64,000 bases of DNA from contig NZ_JBHYHC010000012.1 in NCBI RefSeq assembly GCF_042738955.1, forward strand, positions 56,922 through 120,921, in the 5' to 3' direction. The first letter of the stretch is position 1, and each line of letters opens with the position of its first letter. The translations under genes were made by a program, and so were the position numbers. The notes below the pieces were generated by a model, which saw nothing but the letters and a program-made list of their open reading frames with translations, did no database searches and was not told the DNA's origin. Positions 11,626 through 20,023 of this stretch are shown here, piece after piece. The DNA comes from Umezawaea sp042738955. GTDB taxonomy: Bacteria; Actinomycetota; Actinomycetes; Mycobacteriales; Pseudonocardiaceae.

Positions 11626-13337
11626 GTGGCCCGCGCCTGGTCGATCGCTTCGGCGATACCGGCGACGGTGCCCCGCCCCAGCACCAGCTTCAGGTCCACC
11701 ACGTCCCCGAAGACCTTGCGCGAGCGCGCGACGAGCTGCGTGGCGATCAGCGAATGCCCGCCGACGTCGAGGACGTGCTCGTGCACGCCGACCCCGTCCA
11801 CGCCGAGGAGCCCTTCCAGGATCCGGGCAACGGTCTGCTCGGTCGTGGTGCGGGCGCTGTCGTCGCTCGTGGGAACGGGCAGGCGCGAGCGGTCGACCTT
11901 GCCGTTGTCGGTCAGGGGCAGGCTCGGCAGGACGTGCACCTCGTCCGGCACCAGGTGGCGCGGGACCTCCCCGGCCAGCGCGACCCGCAGCGCGGTGCCG
12001 GTCACCGGCGGCCCGTCGTCGAGCACGACGTGCGCGACCAGCCGGGTCGTGCCCTCATCCGTGCCGCGCCCGGACACCACGGCCTCGCGGACCGGGGCGA
12101 GCGCGGTCAGCGCGTGCTCCACGGCGCTCGGTTCGACGCGGACGCCCCGCACCTTGAGCTGGTCGTCTCCGCGCCCGAGGAAGGTCAGCACGCCGTCGGG
12201 CGACCGCCTGCCCAGGTCCCCGGTCCGGTACAGCCTCCCCGCGCCGAACGGGTTGTCGACGAACCGCCGCGCGGTCAGGTCCGGGTCGCCGAGGTAGCCG
12301 CGGCCCACGTGCGGCCCGCCGAGCACGATCTCCCCCACCTCGCCGTCGGCGACCGGGCGCAGGTGCTCGTCGACCACCAGCGCGGTGGTCCCGGCCACTG
12401 CACGCCCGATGGGGACCTCGGGCGAGTCGGTCGCGGTGTGCAGGGTGGCGCACACCGTGGTCTCGGTGGGGCCGTAGCCGTTGACGAAGGTCACCCGGTC
12501 GCGCCACCGCGCCGCCGTGGACGGCGAGCACACCTCCCCCACGCTGACGAGGACGCGCAGGTCCGGGTACGGCTGGTCGGGCAGGGTCCGGACCACGGCG
12601 GCGGGCAGCACGGAGTGGGTCACCCCGCGGTCGAGCAGCGTGGTCGCGAGGGGGCCTCCCGCCACGACCTCGCGTGGCGGGACTTCGAGCCGTGCGCCGT
12701 GTCCGAGGGCCAGGACCAGGTCGAACACCGCGCCGTCGAACGCCGGGGAGGCGAACTGGAGCACGTGGGCACCGGGTCCGAGGTCCGGGAAGTGCGCGCG
12801 CTGGACGTCGACCAGGTTCCGCACGCCCGCGTGCTCGATCAGGACCAGCTTCGGCTCGGCGGTGGTGCCCGAGGTCGGCATCACGTACGCGAGATCGTCC
12901 GGCGCGGGTCGGGGCAGGTCCCCGGCGACTACCGTCACGTCGAGGCCCGCGAGGTCCAGGTGGGGCAGTCCGGGCAGCCCGCCGACCGCCGACCCCGTGA
13001 GCACGGCCGTGACACCGGCCCGTTCGGCGAGCGCCACCGACCAGGTCTCCGGGTACGAGGGCGACAGCGGCAGGAACGCCGCCCCCGCCTTCCAGACGGC
13101 CAGCACGGCCTCGACGTACTCACGCCCACGATCGACCACCAGCGCGACGATGTGCCCCGGTGCCACGCCTTCCGCGCGCAGGGCGGCCGCGAGCCCGTCG
13201 GTCCTGCGGTCCAACTCGCCGTAGGTCAGCGTTCCGGCGTCGTCCGCCACCGCGACCAGATCCGACGTGTGCCGAGCCAGGCTCGCCACGACGTCGTGGA
13301 GAGCGGGAAGCGCGTCCAGGTCCACCTGCGAGAGCAC
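11622..13337 (-). CDS. NRPS adenylation-carrier didomain protein, first gene of operon
   Basis: A 571-residue A-T protein. A-domain motifs: PTSGTTAEPKLV (A3, unusual), FDGAVFD (A4), NGYGPTETTVCA (A5), YRTGDLGRRSPDG (A7), GRGDDQLKVRGVRVEP (A8) and NGKVDRSRL (A10). The carrier serine is in VGGHSLIA (about residue 531). Specificity residues by eye are D-G-F-A-V-V-G-V-C-K, which I cannot match to a substrate; a small or medium hydrophobic amino acid is a guess. The GTG start at 13337 has AGGAG upstream. Four further genes follow with overlapping starts, so the five probably form one transcript started in 13338-13686. Confidence 0.88.
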   Translation of the reverse strand: MLSQVDLDALPALHDVVASLARHTSDLVAVADDAGTLTYGELDRRTDGLAAALRAEGVAPGHIVALVVDRGREYVEAVLAVWKAGAAFLPLSPSYPETWSVALAERAGVTAVLTGSAVGGLPGLPHLDLAGLDVTVVAGDLPRPAPDDLAYVMPTSGTTAEPKLVLIEHAGVRNLVDVQRAHFPDLGPGAHVLQFASPAFDGAVFDLVLALGHGARLEVPPREVVAGGPLATTLLDRGVTHSVLPAAVVRTLPDQPYPDLRVLVSVGEVCSPSTAARWRDRVTFVNGYGPTETTVCATLHTATDSPEVPIGRAVAGTTALVVDEHLRPVADGEVGEIVLGGPHVGRGYLGDPDLTARRFVDNPFGAGRLYRTGDLGRRSPDGVLTFLGRGDDQLKVRGVRVEPSAVEHALTALAPVREAVVSGRGTDEGTTRLVAHVVLDDGPPVTGTALRVALAGEVPRHLVPDEVHVLPSLPLTDNGKVDRSRLPVPTSDDSARTTTEQTVARILEGLLGVDGVGVHEHVLDVGGHSLIATQLVARSRKVFGDVVDLKLVLGRGTVAGIAEAIDQARAT

Positions 13338-13511
13338 CCGTGCTCCTTTCCCGTCGGTACGGCCACCACACCCGGCAGGGACCTTCACCCACGGCCGCGC
13401 GAACGGGCAACTCCCCGTCTCAGCAGGTCAGCCTGTTGGCCTACTCGCCGACGATCCGGTTCACGCGCCCGTCACACCCGGAAAATCCCCCGTTCGCGCA
13501 TCCGTCGCGTG

Positions 13512-13540
13512 TTGACACCAATTGTGTTATCGCTAACATG
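13512..13540 (+). promoter_or_regulatory. Promoter overlapped by LacI-like operator 1
   Basis: TTGACA (13512-13517) is followed after 16 bases by TAACAT (13534-13539), a plausible sigma-70-type -35/-10 pair. The near-palindrome TGTTATCGCTAACA (13525-13538) covers the spacer and -10, a placement that suits repression. The palindrome has the central CG and GTTA/TAAC arms usual for LacI-family sites. Confidence 0.65.
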
Positions 13541-13655
13541 CAGGGTGACGCTCAGACTAACCGGTGAACTTCGCAAATATTGGTTGCTAAATCGAGCTAA
13601 AAACGATGCGGATTCACTTCGCTCTATTCCACACCGCCGAGAAACGCACTCACGA

Positions 13656-13669
13656 TGTTAGCGATAACA
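13656..13669 (+). promoter_or_regulatory. LacI-like operator 2
   Basis: TGTTAGCGATAACA is the exact reverse complement of operator 1 (13525-13538), 131 bp downstream and 17 bases before the GH127 start. Two copies flanking the leader suggest repression with possible looping. No LacI-family gene is in the window. Confidence 0.65.
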
Positions 13670-13686
13670 GCCTAGGTGGGAGCCTC

Positions 13687-15984
13687 ATGTCCTGGTCGTT
13701 GAGTCGTCGCAGGCTGTTGCAGGCCGCTGGGGCAGCGGCCGTCGCCCCCGCCGTGTTCCGCGGCACCGCCGAGGCGGCGACGGTCGCCCCGGCGCGCGCG
13801 GACATCGGCGCGCTGGCCCAACCGTTCGACCTCGGCCAGGTCCGGCTGAGCACGGGCCGGTGGCTGGACAACCAGAACCGCACGCTGTCCTACCTGAGGT
13901 TCGTCGACGTCGACCGGCTGCTCTACACCTTCCGCGCCAACCACCGCCTGTCGACCAACGGCGCGGCGGCGCTCGGCGGGTGGGAAGCGCCGGACTTCCC
14001 GTTCCGCACCCACAGCCAGGGGCACTTCCTCACCGCGTGGGCGCAGGCGTGGGCGGTGCTGGGCGACACGACGTGCCGCGACCGGGCAGCGTACGTCGTC
14101 GCGGAGTTGGCCAAGTGCCAGGCCAACAACGCGGCCGCCGGGTTCACCTCGGGCTACCTGTCCGGGTTCCCGGAGTCGGACTTCGACGCGATGGAGGCGG
14201 GCAGCCCGAAGTCCGTGTCGTACTACGCGCTGCACAAGACCCTGGCCGGTCTGCTGGACGTGTGGCGGTACACCGGGAACACGCAGGCGCGGGACGTGCT
14301 GCTGCGGTTGGCGGGCTGGGTCGACTGGCGCACCGGCCGCCTGTCCCAGAGCCAGATGCAACGCGTGCTGGGCACCGAGTTCGGCGGCATGAACGCCGTG
14401 CTGACCGACCTGTACCAGCAGACCGGTGACGGCCGGTGGCTGACCACCGCGCAGCGGTTCGACCACGCGGCCGTGTTCGACCCCTTGGCCGCAAACCGCG
14501 ACCAGCTCAACGGGCTGCACGCCAACACGCAGGTACCCAAGTGGATCGGGGCGGCACGCGAGTACAAGGCGACCGGTACCACCCGCTACCGCGACATCGC
14601 CGTCAACGCATGGGCCATCACCGTGTCCGCGCACACGTACGTGATCGGCGGCAACAGCCAGGCCGAGCACTTCCGCGCGCCCAACGCCATCGCGGCCTAC
14701 CTCGCCACCGACACGGCCGAGGCGTGCAACACCTACAACATGCTCAAGCTGACCCGTGAGCTGTGGCTGCTCGACCCGAACCGGGCCGCCTACTTCGACT
14801 TCTACGAGCGCGCCCTGCTCAACCACCTCATCGGCCAGCAGAACCCCTCGGACGCACACGGCCACGTCTGCTACTTCACCGGCCTCAACCCCGGCCACCG
14901 ACGCGGCAACACCGGCCCGGCGTGGGGCGGTGGCAACTGGAGCACCGACTACGGCACGTTCTGGTGCTGCCAGGGCACGGGTGTCGAGACCAACACCAAG
15001 CTCGCCGACTCGATCTACTTCCACGACGGCACGACGCTGACCGTGAACCTCTACACGCCGTCGGTGCTCACCTGGTTGGAGCGCGGCATCACCGTCTCCC
15101 AGGCCACCTCCTACCCCGCGAGCGACACCACCACGCTGACCGTGACGGGAAGTGCGAGCGGCTCGTGGACGATGCGCTTCCGCATCCCCGCCTGGACCAC
15201 CGGCGCGACCGTCGCCGTCAACGGCACCACCCAGAACGTCACCGCCACCCCCGGCACCTACGCCTCGCTCACCCGCTCCTGGACGTCCGGCGACACCGTC
15301 ACCCTCAAGCTGCCCATGCGCGTGATCCCGGTGCCCGCCAACGACAACCCGAACGTCGTCGCCCTCACCTACGGGCCCGCCGTCCTGGCGGGCAACTACG
15401 GCAACACCGCGCTGTCCGCGCTGCCGTCGCTCGACGTCACCTCGATCACCCGCACCAGCACCACCTCGCTCGCGTTCACGGCGCGGGCCAACGGCGCGGC
15501 GGTGACCCTCGGCCCGTTCCACGACGCCCACGGGTACAACTACACCGTCTACTGGACCACCGGGAGCAGCCACCGCCTGGTCAACGTCGCCAGCGGGCTC
15601 GTGCTGGGCATCCGGGACATGTCGACCGCCGACGGCGGCCTCGCCCTGCAATGGGCCGACACCGGCACCGCCGACCACGACTGGGTGCTCGTCGCCGACG
15701 GCTCGGACGTGCGCATCCGCAACGTCAACAGCGGCAAGGTCCTCGGCGTCGAGAACATGTCCACCGCCGACAACGCCCGCGTCCTTCAGTGGTCCGACAA
15801 CGGCACCGCGGACCACAGGTGGACGCTGATCGACAACGGCGACGGCACCCACAGGATCCGCAACGCCAACAGCGGCAAGCTGCTCGGCATCCAGGACGGC
15901 TCGACCTCCCAGGGCGCGCAGGCCGTCCAGGACTCCGACAACGGCTCCGCGGACAACCGGTGGAGGCTCGTGCGCACCGCGTGA
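13687..15984 (+). CDS. Secreted GH127 beta-L-arabinofuranosidase with ricin-type lectin domain
   Basis: A 765-residue secreted enzyme. It opens with a Tat signal (SRRRLLQAAGAAAVAPAVF). The main domain matches GH127: TAEACNTYN gives the ExC pair (about residue 345) and FWCCQGTGVE the double Cys (about 427), equivalent to the Glu plus three Cys that bind zinc and hold the nucleophile in Bifidobacterium HypBA1. The C-terminal about 140 residues form a three-lobed ricin B/CBM13 domain, with repeats ALQWADTGTADHDW, VLQWSDNGTADHRW and AVQDSDNGSADNRW. Expected to release L-arabinofuranose from plant glycans outside the cell. Probably induced by sugar through the two LacI-like operators. Confidence 0.92.
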   Translation: MSWSLSRRRLLQAAGAAAVAPAVFRGTAEAATVAPARADIGALAQPFDLGQVRLSTGRWLDNQNRTLSYLRFVDVDRLLYTFRANHRLSTNGAAALGGWEAPDFPFRTHSQGHFLTAWAQAWAVLGDTTCRDRAAYVVAELAKCQANNAAAGFTSGYLSGFPESDFDAMEAGSPKSVSYYALHKTLAGLLDVWRYTGNTQARDVLLRLAGWVDWRTGRLSQSQMQRVLGTEFGGMNAVLTDLYQQTGDGRWLTTAQRFDHAAVFDPLAANRDQLNGLHANTQVPKWIGAAREYKATGTTRYRDIAVNAWAITVSAHTYVIGGNSQAEHFRAPNAIAAYLATDTAEACNTYNMLKLTRELWLLDPNRAAYFDFYERALLNHLIGQQNPSDAHGHVCYFTGLNPGHRRGNTGPAWGGGNWSTDYGTFWCCQGTGVETNTKLADSIYFHDGTTLTVNLYTPSVLTWLERGITVSQATSYPASDTTTLTVTGSASGSWTMRFRIPAWTTGATVAVNGTTQNVTATPGTYASLTRSWTSGDTVTLKLPMRVIPVPANDNPNVVALTYGPAVLAGNYGNTALSALPSLDVTSITRTSTTSLAFTARANGAAVTLGPFHDAHGYNYTVYWTTGSSHRLVNVASGLVLGIRDMSTADGGLALQWADTGTADHDWVLVADGSDVRIRNVNSGKVLGVENMSTADNARVLQWSDNGTADHRWTLIDNGDGTHRIRNANSGKLLGIQDGSTSQGAQAVQDSDNGSADNRWRLVRTA

Positions 15985-16056
15985 CCGCCTGGCGCCCGCC
16001 AGGAGCCAAGTAGGGTGTGCTCACTTCGGGAAAGTTCGTCGTGAGGAGCCGAGCGG

Positions 16057-16434
16057 GTGAGGGCAGTGGCGAACGCGGGCCGATCCCGGCTCCTGCTCGC
16101 GTTGCTGCTGGTGCTGCTGGGGGTGAGCGCGCCTGCGGGACCGTCCGTCGGCGGCGGGCACACGGGTGGCCATCGCACTCCGGTGTTCGAGTCGGCGTCG
16201 GCCCTTCCGAAGGTGCACGACGACCTCCAGGACCACGTGCGGCTGTTCGCGGTCGTGCGGTCCGTGCAAGGCACGCCGTCGCCGGACACCTGGTGGGCCA
16301 AGTACGCGCCCGCGCCCGGCTGGAGCGCCCCGAGCGGCTTCTCGACCACCGGTGAGACCGGTCGAGCGGACATCACGACCGCGATGTCGACCCCGCGGTC
16401 CGGTCGTGCCCCACCGCTCCCGCGCACCCTCTGA
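16057..16434 (+). CDS. Small secreted protein of unknown function
   Basis: A 125-residue protein with a signal peptide (SRLLLALLLVLLGVSAPAGP). The mature part is rich in Pro, Gly, Ser and Thr, has no recognised domain and no Cys. A TAGGGT box at 16012-16017 could be the -10, with GAGGAG as ribosome site before the GTG. Codon positions look like coding sequence for this GC level, but there is no family support, so it could be a chance frame. Confidence 0.5.
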   Translation: MRAVANAGRSRLLLALLLVLLGVSAPAGPSVGGGHTGGHRTPVFESASALPKVHDDLQDHVRLFAVVRSVQGTPSPDTWWAKYAPAPGWSAPSGFSTTGETGRADITTAMSTPRSGRAPPLPRTL

Positions 16435-16591
16435 TCCACACCCGGCGCCGGCGTAGCCGCGCCGTTCGCACGCACCCCCGCACGGGCGGTGCGTAGCGCC
16501 CTCCCCTCTCGTCGCTGTGCCGTCCCGCCGTGGCTCTGTCGAGCGACGGCGGTCGACGGCGTGCGCCGCCGAAAACCCCGAAGGACTGACC

Positions 16592-16759
16592 ATGTTCCTT
16601 GTTTCCGTGGTGCTGCTCGTGCTCGTGGCCCTGGTCGGCATCGGCCTGCTGGGCGCGATGATGGCCAAGGACAAGCCGCTCTACGGCGTTGCGGGACTCG
16701 TCGTCCTGGCCGTCCCCGGCGCCCTGCTGGCGATCATGACCACCGCTTTCCAGGGCTGA
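16592..16759 (+). CDS. Two-helix small membrane protein
   Basis: A 55-residue protein that is nearly all hydrophobic. Helix 1 is about residues 2-24 (VVLLVLVALVGIGLLGAMM), then a short KDKP turn, and helix 2 about residues 32-50. It has an AAGGA ribosome site eight bases before the ATG and a strong terminator after it (16768-16803). Stand-alone gene; function unknown. Confidence 0.6.
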   Translation: MFLVSVVLLVLVALVGIGLLGAMMAKDKPLYGVAGLVVLAVPGALLAIMTTAFQG

Positions 16760-16767
16760 GCCGCGGC

Positions 16768-16803
16768 GGCGTCGACCTCGCCGATCGCGACGAGGTCGAC
16801 GCC
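16768..16803. terminator. Bidirectional terminator hairpin
   Basis: GGCGTCGACCTCG (16768-16780) pairs perfectly with 16791-16803 across a ten-base loop. It lies between the convergent ends of the small membrane protein (16759) and the LuxR regulator (stop at 16805). No U-tract, as is common in this group. Confidence 0.7.
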
Positions 16804-16804
16804 G

Positions 16805-19036
16805 TCAGGTCTCCCCGAGCAGGTCTCCCAGCACGGCCAGCAGGTCCCGCCGCGTGGAGCACCCGAGCTTCTGCCGCATCCTCGTCACGTGGTGCTCCAC
16901 GGTCTTCCCGGAGATGAACAACCGGTCCCCGACCTGCTTGTACGTCAACCCGTCGAGGACCAGCGCTCCCACTTCCCGTTCGCGTTCGGTGAGCAGCCTG
17001 GTCTCGACCTGGTCGGCGGGCGCGAGCCGTCGGGCCACCTCCAGCAGCCGGGTGATCGTCGCCCGGTCGCCGGTCCGGATCGCCGCCTGCCCGGCCAGCC
17101 GCGCCGCGTCCCACCGCAACCCCTGCCCGTGCAGCCCGAGCGCGGCCTCCTCCACCGCGTCGGCGTCCACGTCCCCGCGGCTGACGGCGAGCAGGCACCT
17201 CGCCGCGGCGGCGACCACCCGGCCCGCCGACGTCCGGTATCGGCCGAGCGCCTCCACCTGGGTGGCGGCGGACTCGCCCGTGACGAGCGCCGCGTGCAGC
17301 GCCGACCAGCGCAGCAGCACCGTCCACGCGGGCGGGTCGCCGCAGCGGTCCACCAGGTCCCACGCCAAGTCCAGGTGGCCCGCGACCTGGTGCGCCCGCC
17401 CCAGTCGAGCCGCAGCCACGACGATTTCGCCCAGCGGCAGCAGCGTGAACAGGTCGACCGGTTGCCCGAGGAGCGCGTGGTAGGCGTTCTCCCACCCGCG
17501 TTCCATCCCCGGCAGGTCGTTGCGCCGCCGGGCGAGGCCGAGTTCCACGGCCGCCGCCAGCAGCGCGTCCCTCGGCTCCGGCCGCGGGCCGCCCAGCCGG
17601 TGCTCGGCGTGGGCCAGGTCGCCGGACAGCATCGCCGCCCACGCCGACAGCACCCGGTGCCGGGGCGTGAGAACACCCTTGTCGAGCACCGCCCGCGCCA
17701 TCGGCAGCTCCACCAGGTGCAGGCACACGTGCGCCGCGACCGCGGCCGGGCTGTCCGGCAGCAGCACGGCCGGCGACTCGGCCGACGCCGCGCCCACCAG
17801 CGTCGACAACGCCGTCGCGGGGGCGTTCCCGACCGTGGTCAGCAGGCCCCGCGCCATCCGCCGGGTGATCCCCGCGGCCACCGTCGACGGGGGCGCGGCG
17901 GCGTCCAGCACCTCGGCGGCCCGGCGCGGCTCGCCCGTGGCCACGAAGGCGAAGGCGGCGAGGTCGACGGCCTCGGGCCGGTCGACTCCCGCCACGACCT
18001 CGGCGGCCCGGCCGAGTTCGCCGCGCCGCGCCAGCACCATCCCCGAGACCAGCGCCCCCGCCGAGCGCACCCGTTCGTCGGCGGAGGAGGCGGCGAGGTC
18101 CGCCGCCCGCAACGCCGAGTCCAGGTCGCCGGACAGCGCGTGCGCCTCGGCGGCCAGCGGCGCCAGCTCGACGGCGGACCCGCCGAGGTCGGCCGCGGCG
18201 GCCAGGAACCGCACGGCGAGCGCCGGGTCGTCCCGCAGCGCCTCGCTCGCCGCAGCGGCCAGCGTCCCGGCCTGGTCGGCGACCGCGCCGGGCAGGTCGA
18301 GCAGCGACGTGGCCAGCGCACGGATCGACTGGCCCCGATCCCGCTGGAGCCGCAGCAGCGTGCGCGCCATCCTGACCCGCTCGTCCACCGGCGTGAGCGC
18401 CCGCACCGCGTCGGCCACGACCGGCGGCACCCCGCCGTCCGGCCCGAGGACCCCCGCCGCCCGAGCCGCGTCCACGGCGGAGGCGTCGGTCCCCAGTGCC
18501 GAGGCCAGCAGGTCCAGGTCGAGCGGCGCGCCGAGCACGACGGCGAGCAGCACCCGCCGAGCGTCGTCACCAAGACCGTCGACCACGGGGGCCAGCGCGC
18601 CGACGGGGTCGGCCGACAGCGCGGCCACCAGGAACGCGGGCACCCCCGCGGTCCGCTCCAGCAGCGCCTCCACCTGCCCGGCCGCGGGCGGGTGCCCCGT
18701 GCGTTCGCGCAGGAACTCCTCCACCCGGTCGTGGCCCCACGGGCCGAGCCGGACCCGGACGACCGAGGGTTCGAGTTCCGCGAGCAGCGCGGGCAACCAG
18801 GGGTTGGGGGTGGCCCGGTAGGCCACCGCGAGGTCCTCCCCCGCCGCGACGGACGCGACCAGCGCGGCGACGGCCTGCTCCGACAGCGCCTCCGCGTCGT
18901 CGACGACCCGCCTGCCCATGGTCGCGACCAGCGTGGACTTGCCGGATCCGGCGGGTCCGACGACCACCACGTGTCTCGCGCGCGAGGCCCGGTCGAGCAC
19001 TTCGGCGAGAGCGGACGCGGGGGTGGACTGGCACAT
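16805..19036 (-). CDS. LuxR-family ATP-binding regulator, IniR-like
   Basis: A 743-residue MalT-like regulator. A P-loop GPAGSGKST is at about residues 26-34, followed by a shortened NTPase part, a long alpha-helical repeat region (about 200-650) and a C-terminal LuxR HTH (LTEREREVGALVLDGLTYKQ onward, about 680-740). It is divergent from the IniB-domain gene at 19272. In Mycobacterium the iniBAC genes are controlled by the related large regulator IniR, so the same relation is inferred here. Start ATG at 19036 with GAGGAGGAA upstream. High Ala content and tetratricopeptide-like helices fit a signal-sensing platform. Confidence 0.8.
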   Translation of the reverse strand: MCQSTPASALAEVLDRASRARHVVVVGPAGSGKSTLVATMGRRVVDDAEALSEQAVAALVASVAAGEDLAVAYRATPNPWLPALLAELEPSVVRVRLGPWGHDRVEEFLRERTGHPPAAGQVEALLERTAGVPAFLVAALSADPVGALAPVVDGLGDDARRVLLAVVLGAPLDLDLLASALGTDASAVDAARAAGVLGPDGGVPPVVADAVRALTPVDERVRMARTLLRLQRDRGQSIRALATSLLDLPGAVADQAGTLAAAASEALRDDPALAVRFLAAAADLGGSAVELAPLAAEAHALSGDLDSALRAADLAASSADERVRSAGALVSGMVLARRGELGRAAEVVAGVDRPEAVDLAAFAFVATGEPRRAAEVLDAAAPPSTVAAGITRRMARGLLTTVGNAPATALSTLVGAASAESPAVLLPDSPAAVAAHVCLHLVELPMARAVLDKGVLTPRHRVLSAWAAMLSGDLAHAEHRLGGPRPEPRDALLAAAVELGLARRRNDLPGMERGWENAYHALLGQPVDLFTLLPLGEIVVAAARLGRAHQVAGHLDLAWDLVDRCGDPPAWTVLLRWSALHAALVTGESAATQVEALGRYRTSAGRVVAAAARCLLAVSRGDVDADAVEEAALGLHGQGLRWDAARLAGQAAIRTGDRATITRLLEVARRLAPADQVETRLLTEREREVGALVLDGLTYKQVGDRLFISGKTVEHHVTRMRQKLGCSTRRDLLAVLGDLLGET

Positions 19037-19271
19037 GCGGCGGGGTTCCTCCTCGACGGGACTGGTCCGACGTTCGTCCCGCCCCCTCTCGGGGGTTCAC
19101 CCCTGGGGGTGATCTTGGGGCTGATCCCCCGCCCCTAACGCTCTGCGGCCCCGTCCCCCTAACGAGTGACCACGATCGGAACTAGGTGTGTCACCCGATG
19201 TGCTGACAGTGACGACAGCCCTAGCGTTTGTCCTCGTAAGACACCCCGATCCACCTCAGGAGCTCACACCG
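19037..19271 (+). promoter_or_regulatory. Divergent IniR-like/IniB promoter region
   Basis: The spacer between two divergent starts. A TAGCGT box at 19222-19227 could be a -10 for the + gene, giving a leader of about 38 bases that contains AGGAG (19258-19262). No clear -35 was found, consistent with an activator-dependent promoter. A run of G and C blocks at 19085-19160 lies nearer the regulator. Assignment is tentative. Confidence 0.4.
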
Positions 19272-19979
19272 ATGGACACGTTCGAGACGCTGCAAGACTT
19301 CGCCCTGAACCTGCTGAGCGACCCGCGGGCCCACTCGGCGTTCGAGGCCGACCCCGAGACCGCTCTCCAGGCCGCAGGCCTCGGCGACGTCTCCGCGCTG
19401 GACGTGCGGGAGATCCTCCCCCTCGTTCTCGACTACGCCCCGACGCAGGCCGTCGACCTGCTGTCCACCCAGGACGCGCTGTCCGTGCTCGGCGACTCCC
19501 CCGTCGGCCTCGACGCGCTGGACACCGACCTCCTGGGCGGCGACGTCCTCGGCGGCGGCAACGTGCTGGGCAACGACGTGCTGGGCGGTGACGTCCTGGG
19601 CGGTGCGGGCGTCGGCACGGCCCTCGACGGCGTGCAGGACCTCACCGCGCAGGGCCAGGTGACCGACGTCGTCGGCGACCTGACCTCCGGCGTGGACGCC
19701 CTCGACACCACCCACCTGACCAGCGCCGTCCAGGACATCACCGCGGGCGACCTCGACGTGCAGGACGTCCTCGGCGGCGACCTGTCCGGCGTCACCGACA
19801 ACGCCCTCCACCTGACCGACATCGGCCAGGCCGGTGACGTGCTCAGCGGCGTCGGCCACGTCGGCGACATCACCTCCGGCATCGGCGGCGTCTCGGGCAT
19901 CGGCGACATCAGCCACGTCGCCGACCTCGGCCACGTGGACGTCGGCGGCATCCTCAACGGCAACGACATCGCGTTCTGA
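19272..19979 (+). CDS. IniB N-terminal domain protein with Gly/Asp-rich repeats
   Basis: A 235-residue acidic protein. The N-terminal 70 or so residues (LQDFALNLLSDPRAHSAFEA and following) match the IniB N-terminal domain of cell-wall-stress proteins. The rest is low-complexity, built of short degenerate GDVLGG, LTSxV and GDI units, with almost no basic residues and no Cys. There is no signal peptide or membrane helix. The mycobacterial iniBAC operon also encodes dynamin-like IniA and IniC; neither is here, the next gene being a convergent SARP regulator. Ribosome site AGGAG is ten bases before the ATG. Confidence 0.8.
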   Translation: MDTFETLQDFALNLLSDPRAHSAFEADPETALQAAGLGDVSALDVREILPLVLDYAPTQAVDLLSTQDALSVLGDSPVGLDALDTDLLGGDVLGGGNVLGNDVLGGDVLGGAGVGTALDGVQDLTAQGQVTDVVGDLTSGVDALDTTHLTSAVQDITAGDLDVQDVLGGDLSGVTDNALHLTDIGQAGDVLSGVGHVGDITSGIGGVSGIGDISHVADLGHVDVGGILNGNDIAF

Positions 19980-19987
19980 CGACACCC

Positions 19988-20023
19988 GGTGAGCCGGCCG
20001 GGGGACGCCCCGGCCGGCTCACC
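19988..20023. terminator. Bidirectional terminator containing the SARP stop codon
   Basis: GGTGAGCCGGCCGGGG (19988-20003) pairs perfectly over 16 bp with 20008-20023 around a GACG loop. It separates the convergent IniB-like and SARP genes; the SARP stop (20019-20021) is inside the right arm. Confidence 0.8.

Larger units (their letters stand above)
13338..13686. other. Divergent regulatory region, NRPS operon / GH127 gene
   Basis: No gene is seen. The region has distinctly lower GC than its flanks around 13500-13640. It holds a TTGACA-type promoter and two copies of a LacI-like operator (separate entries) for the + strand gene. The promoter of the minus-strand NRPS operon should also lie here (about 13340-13450) but could not be identified. 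Confidence 0.6.
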
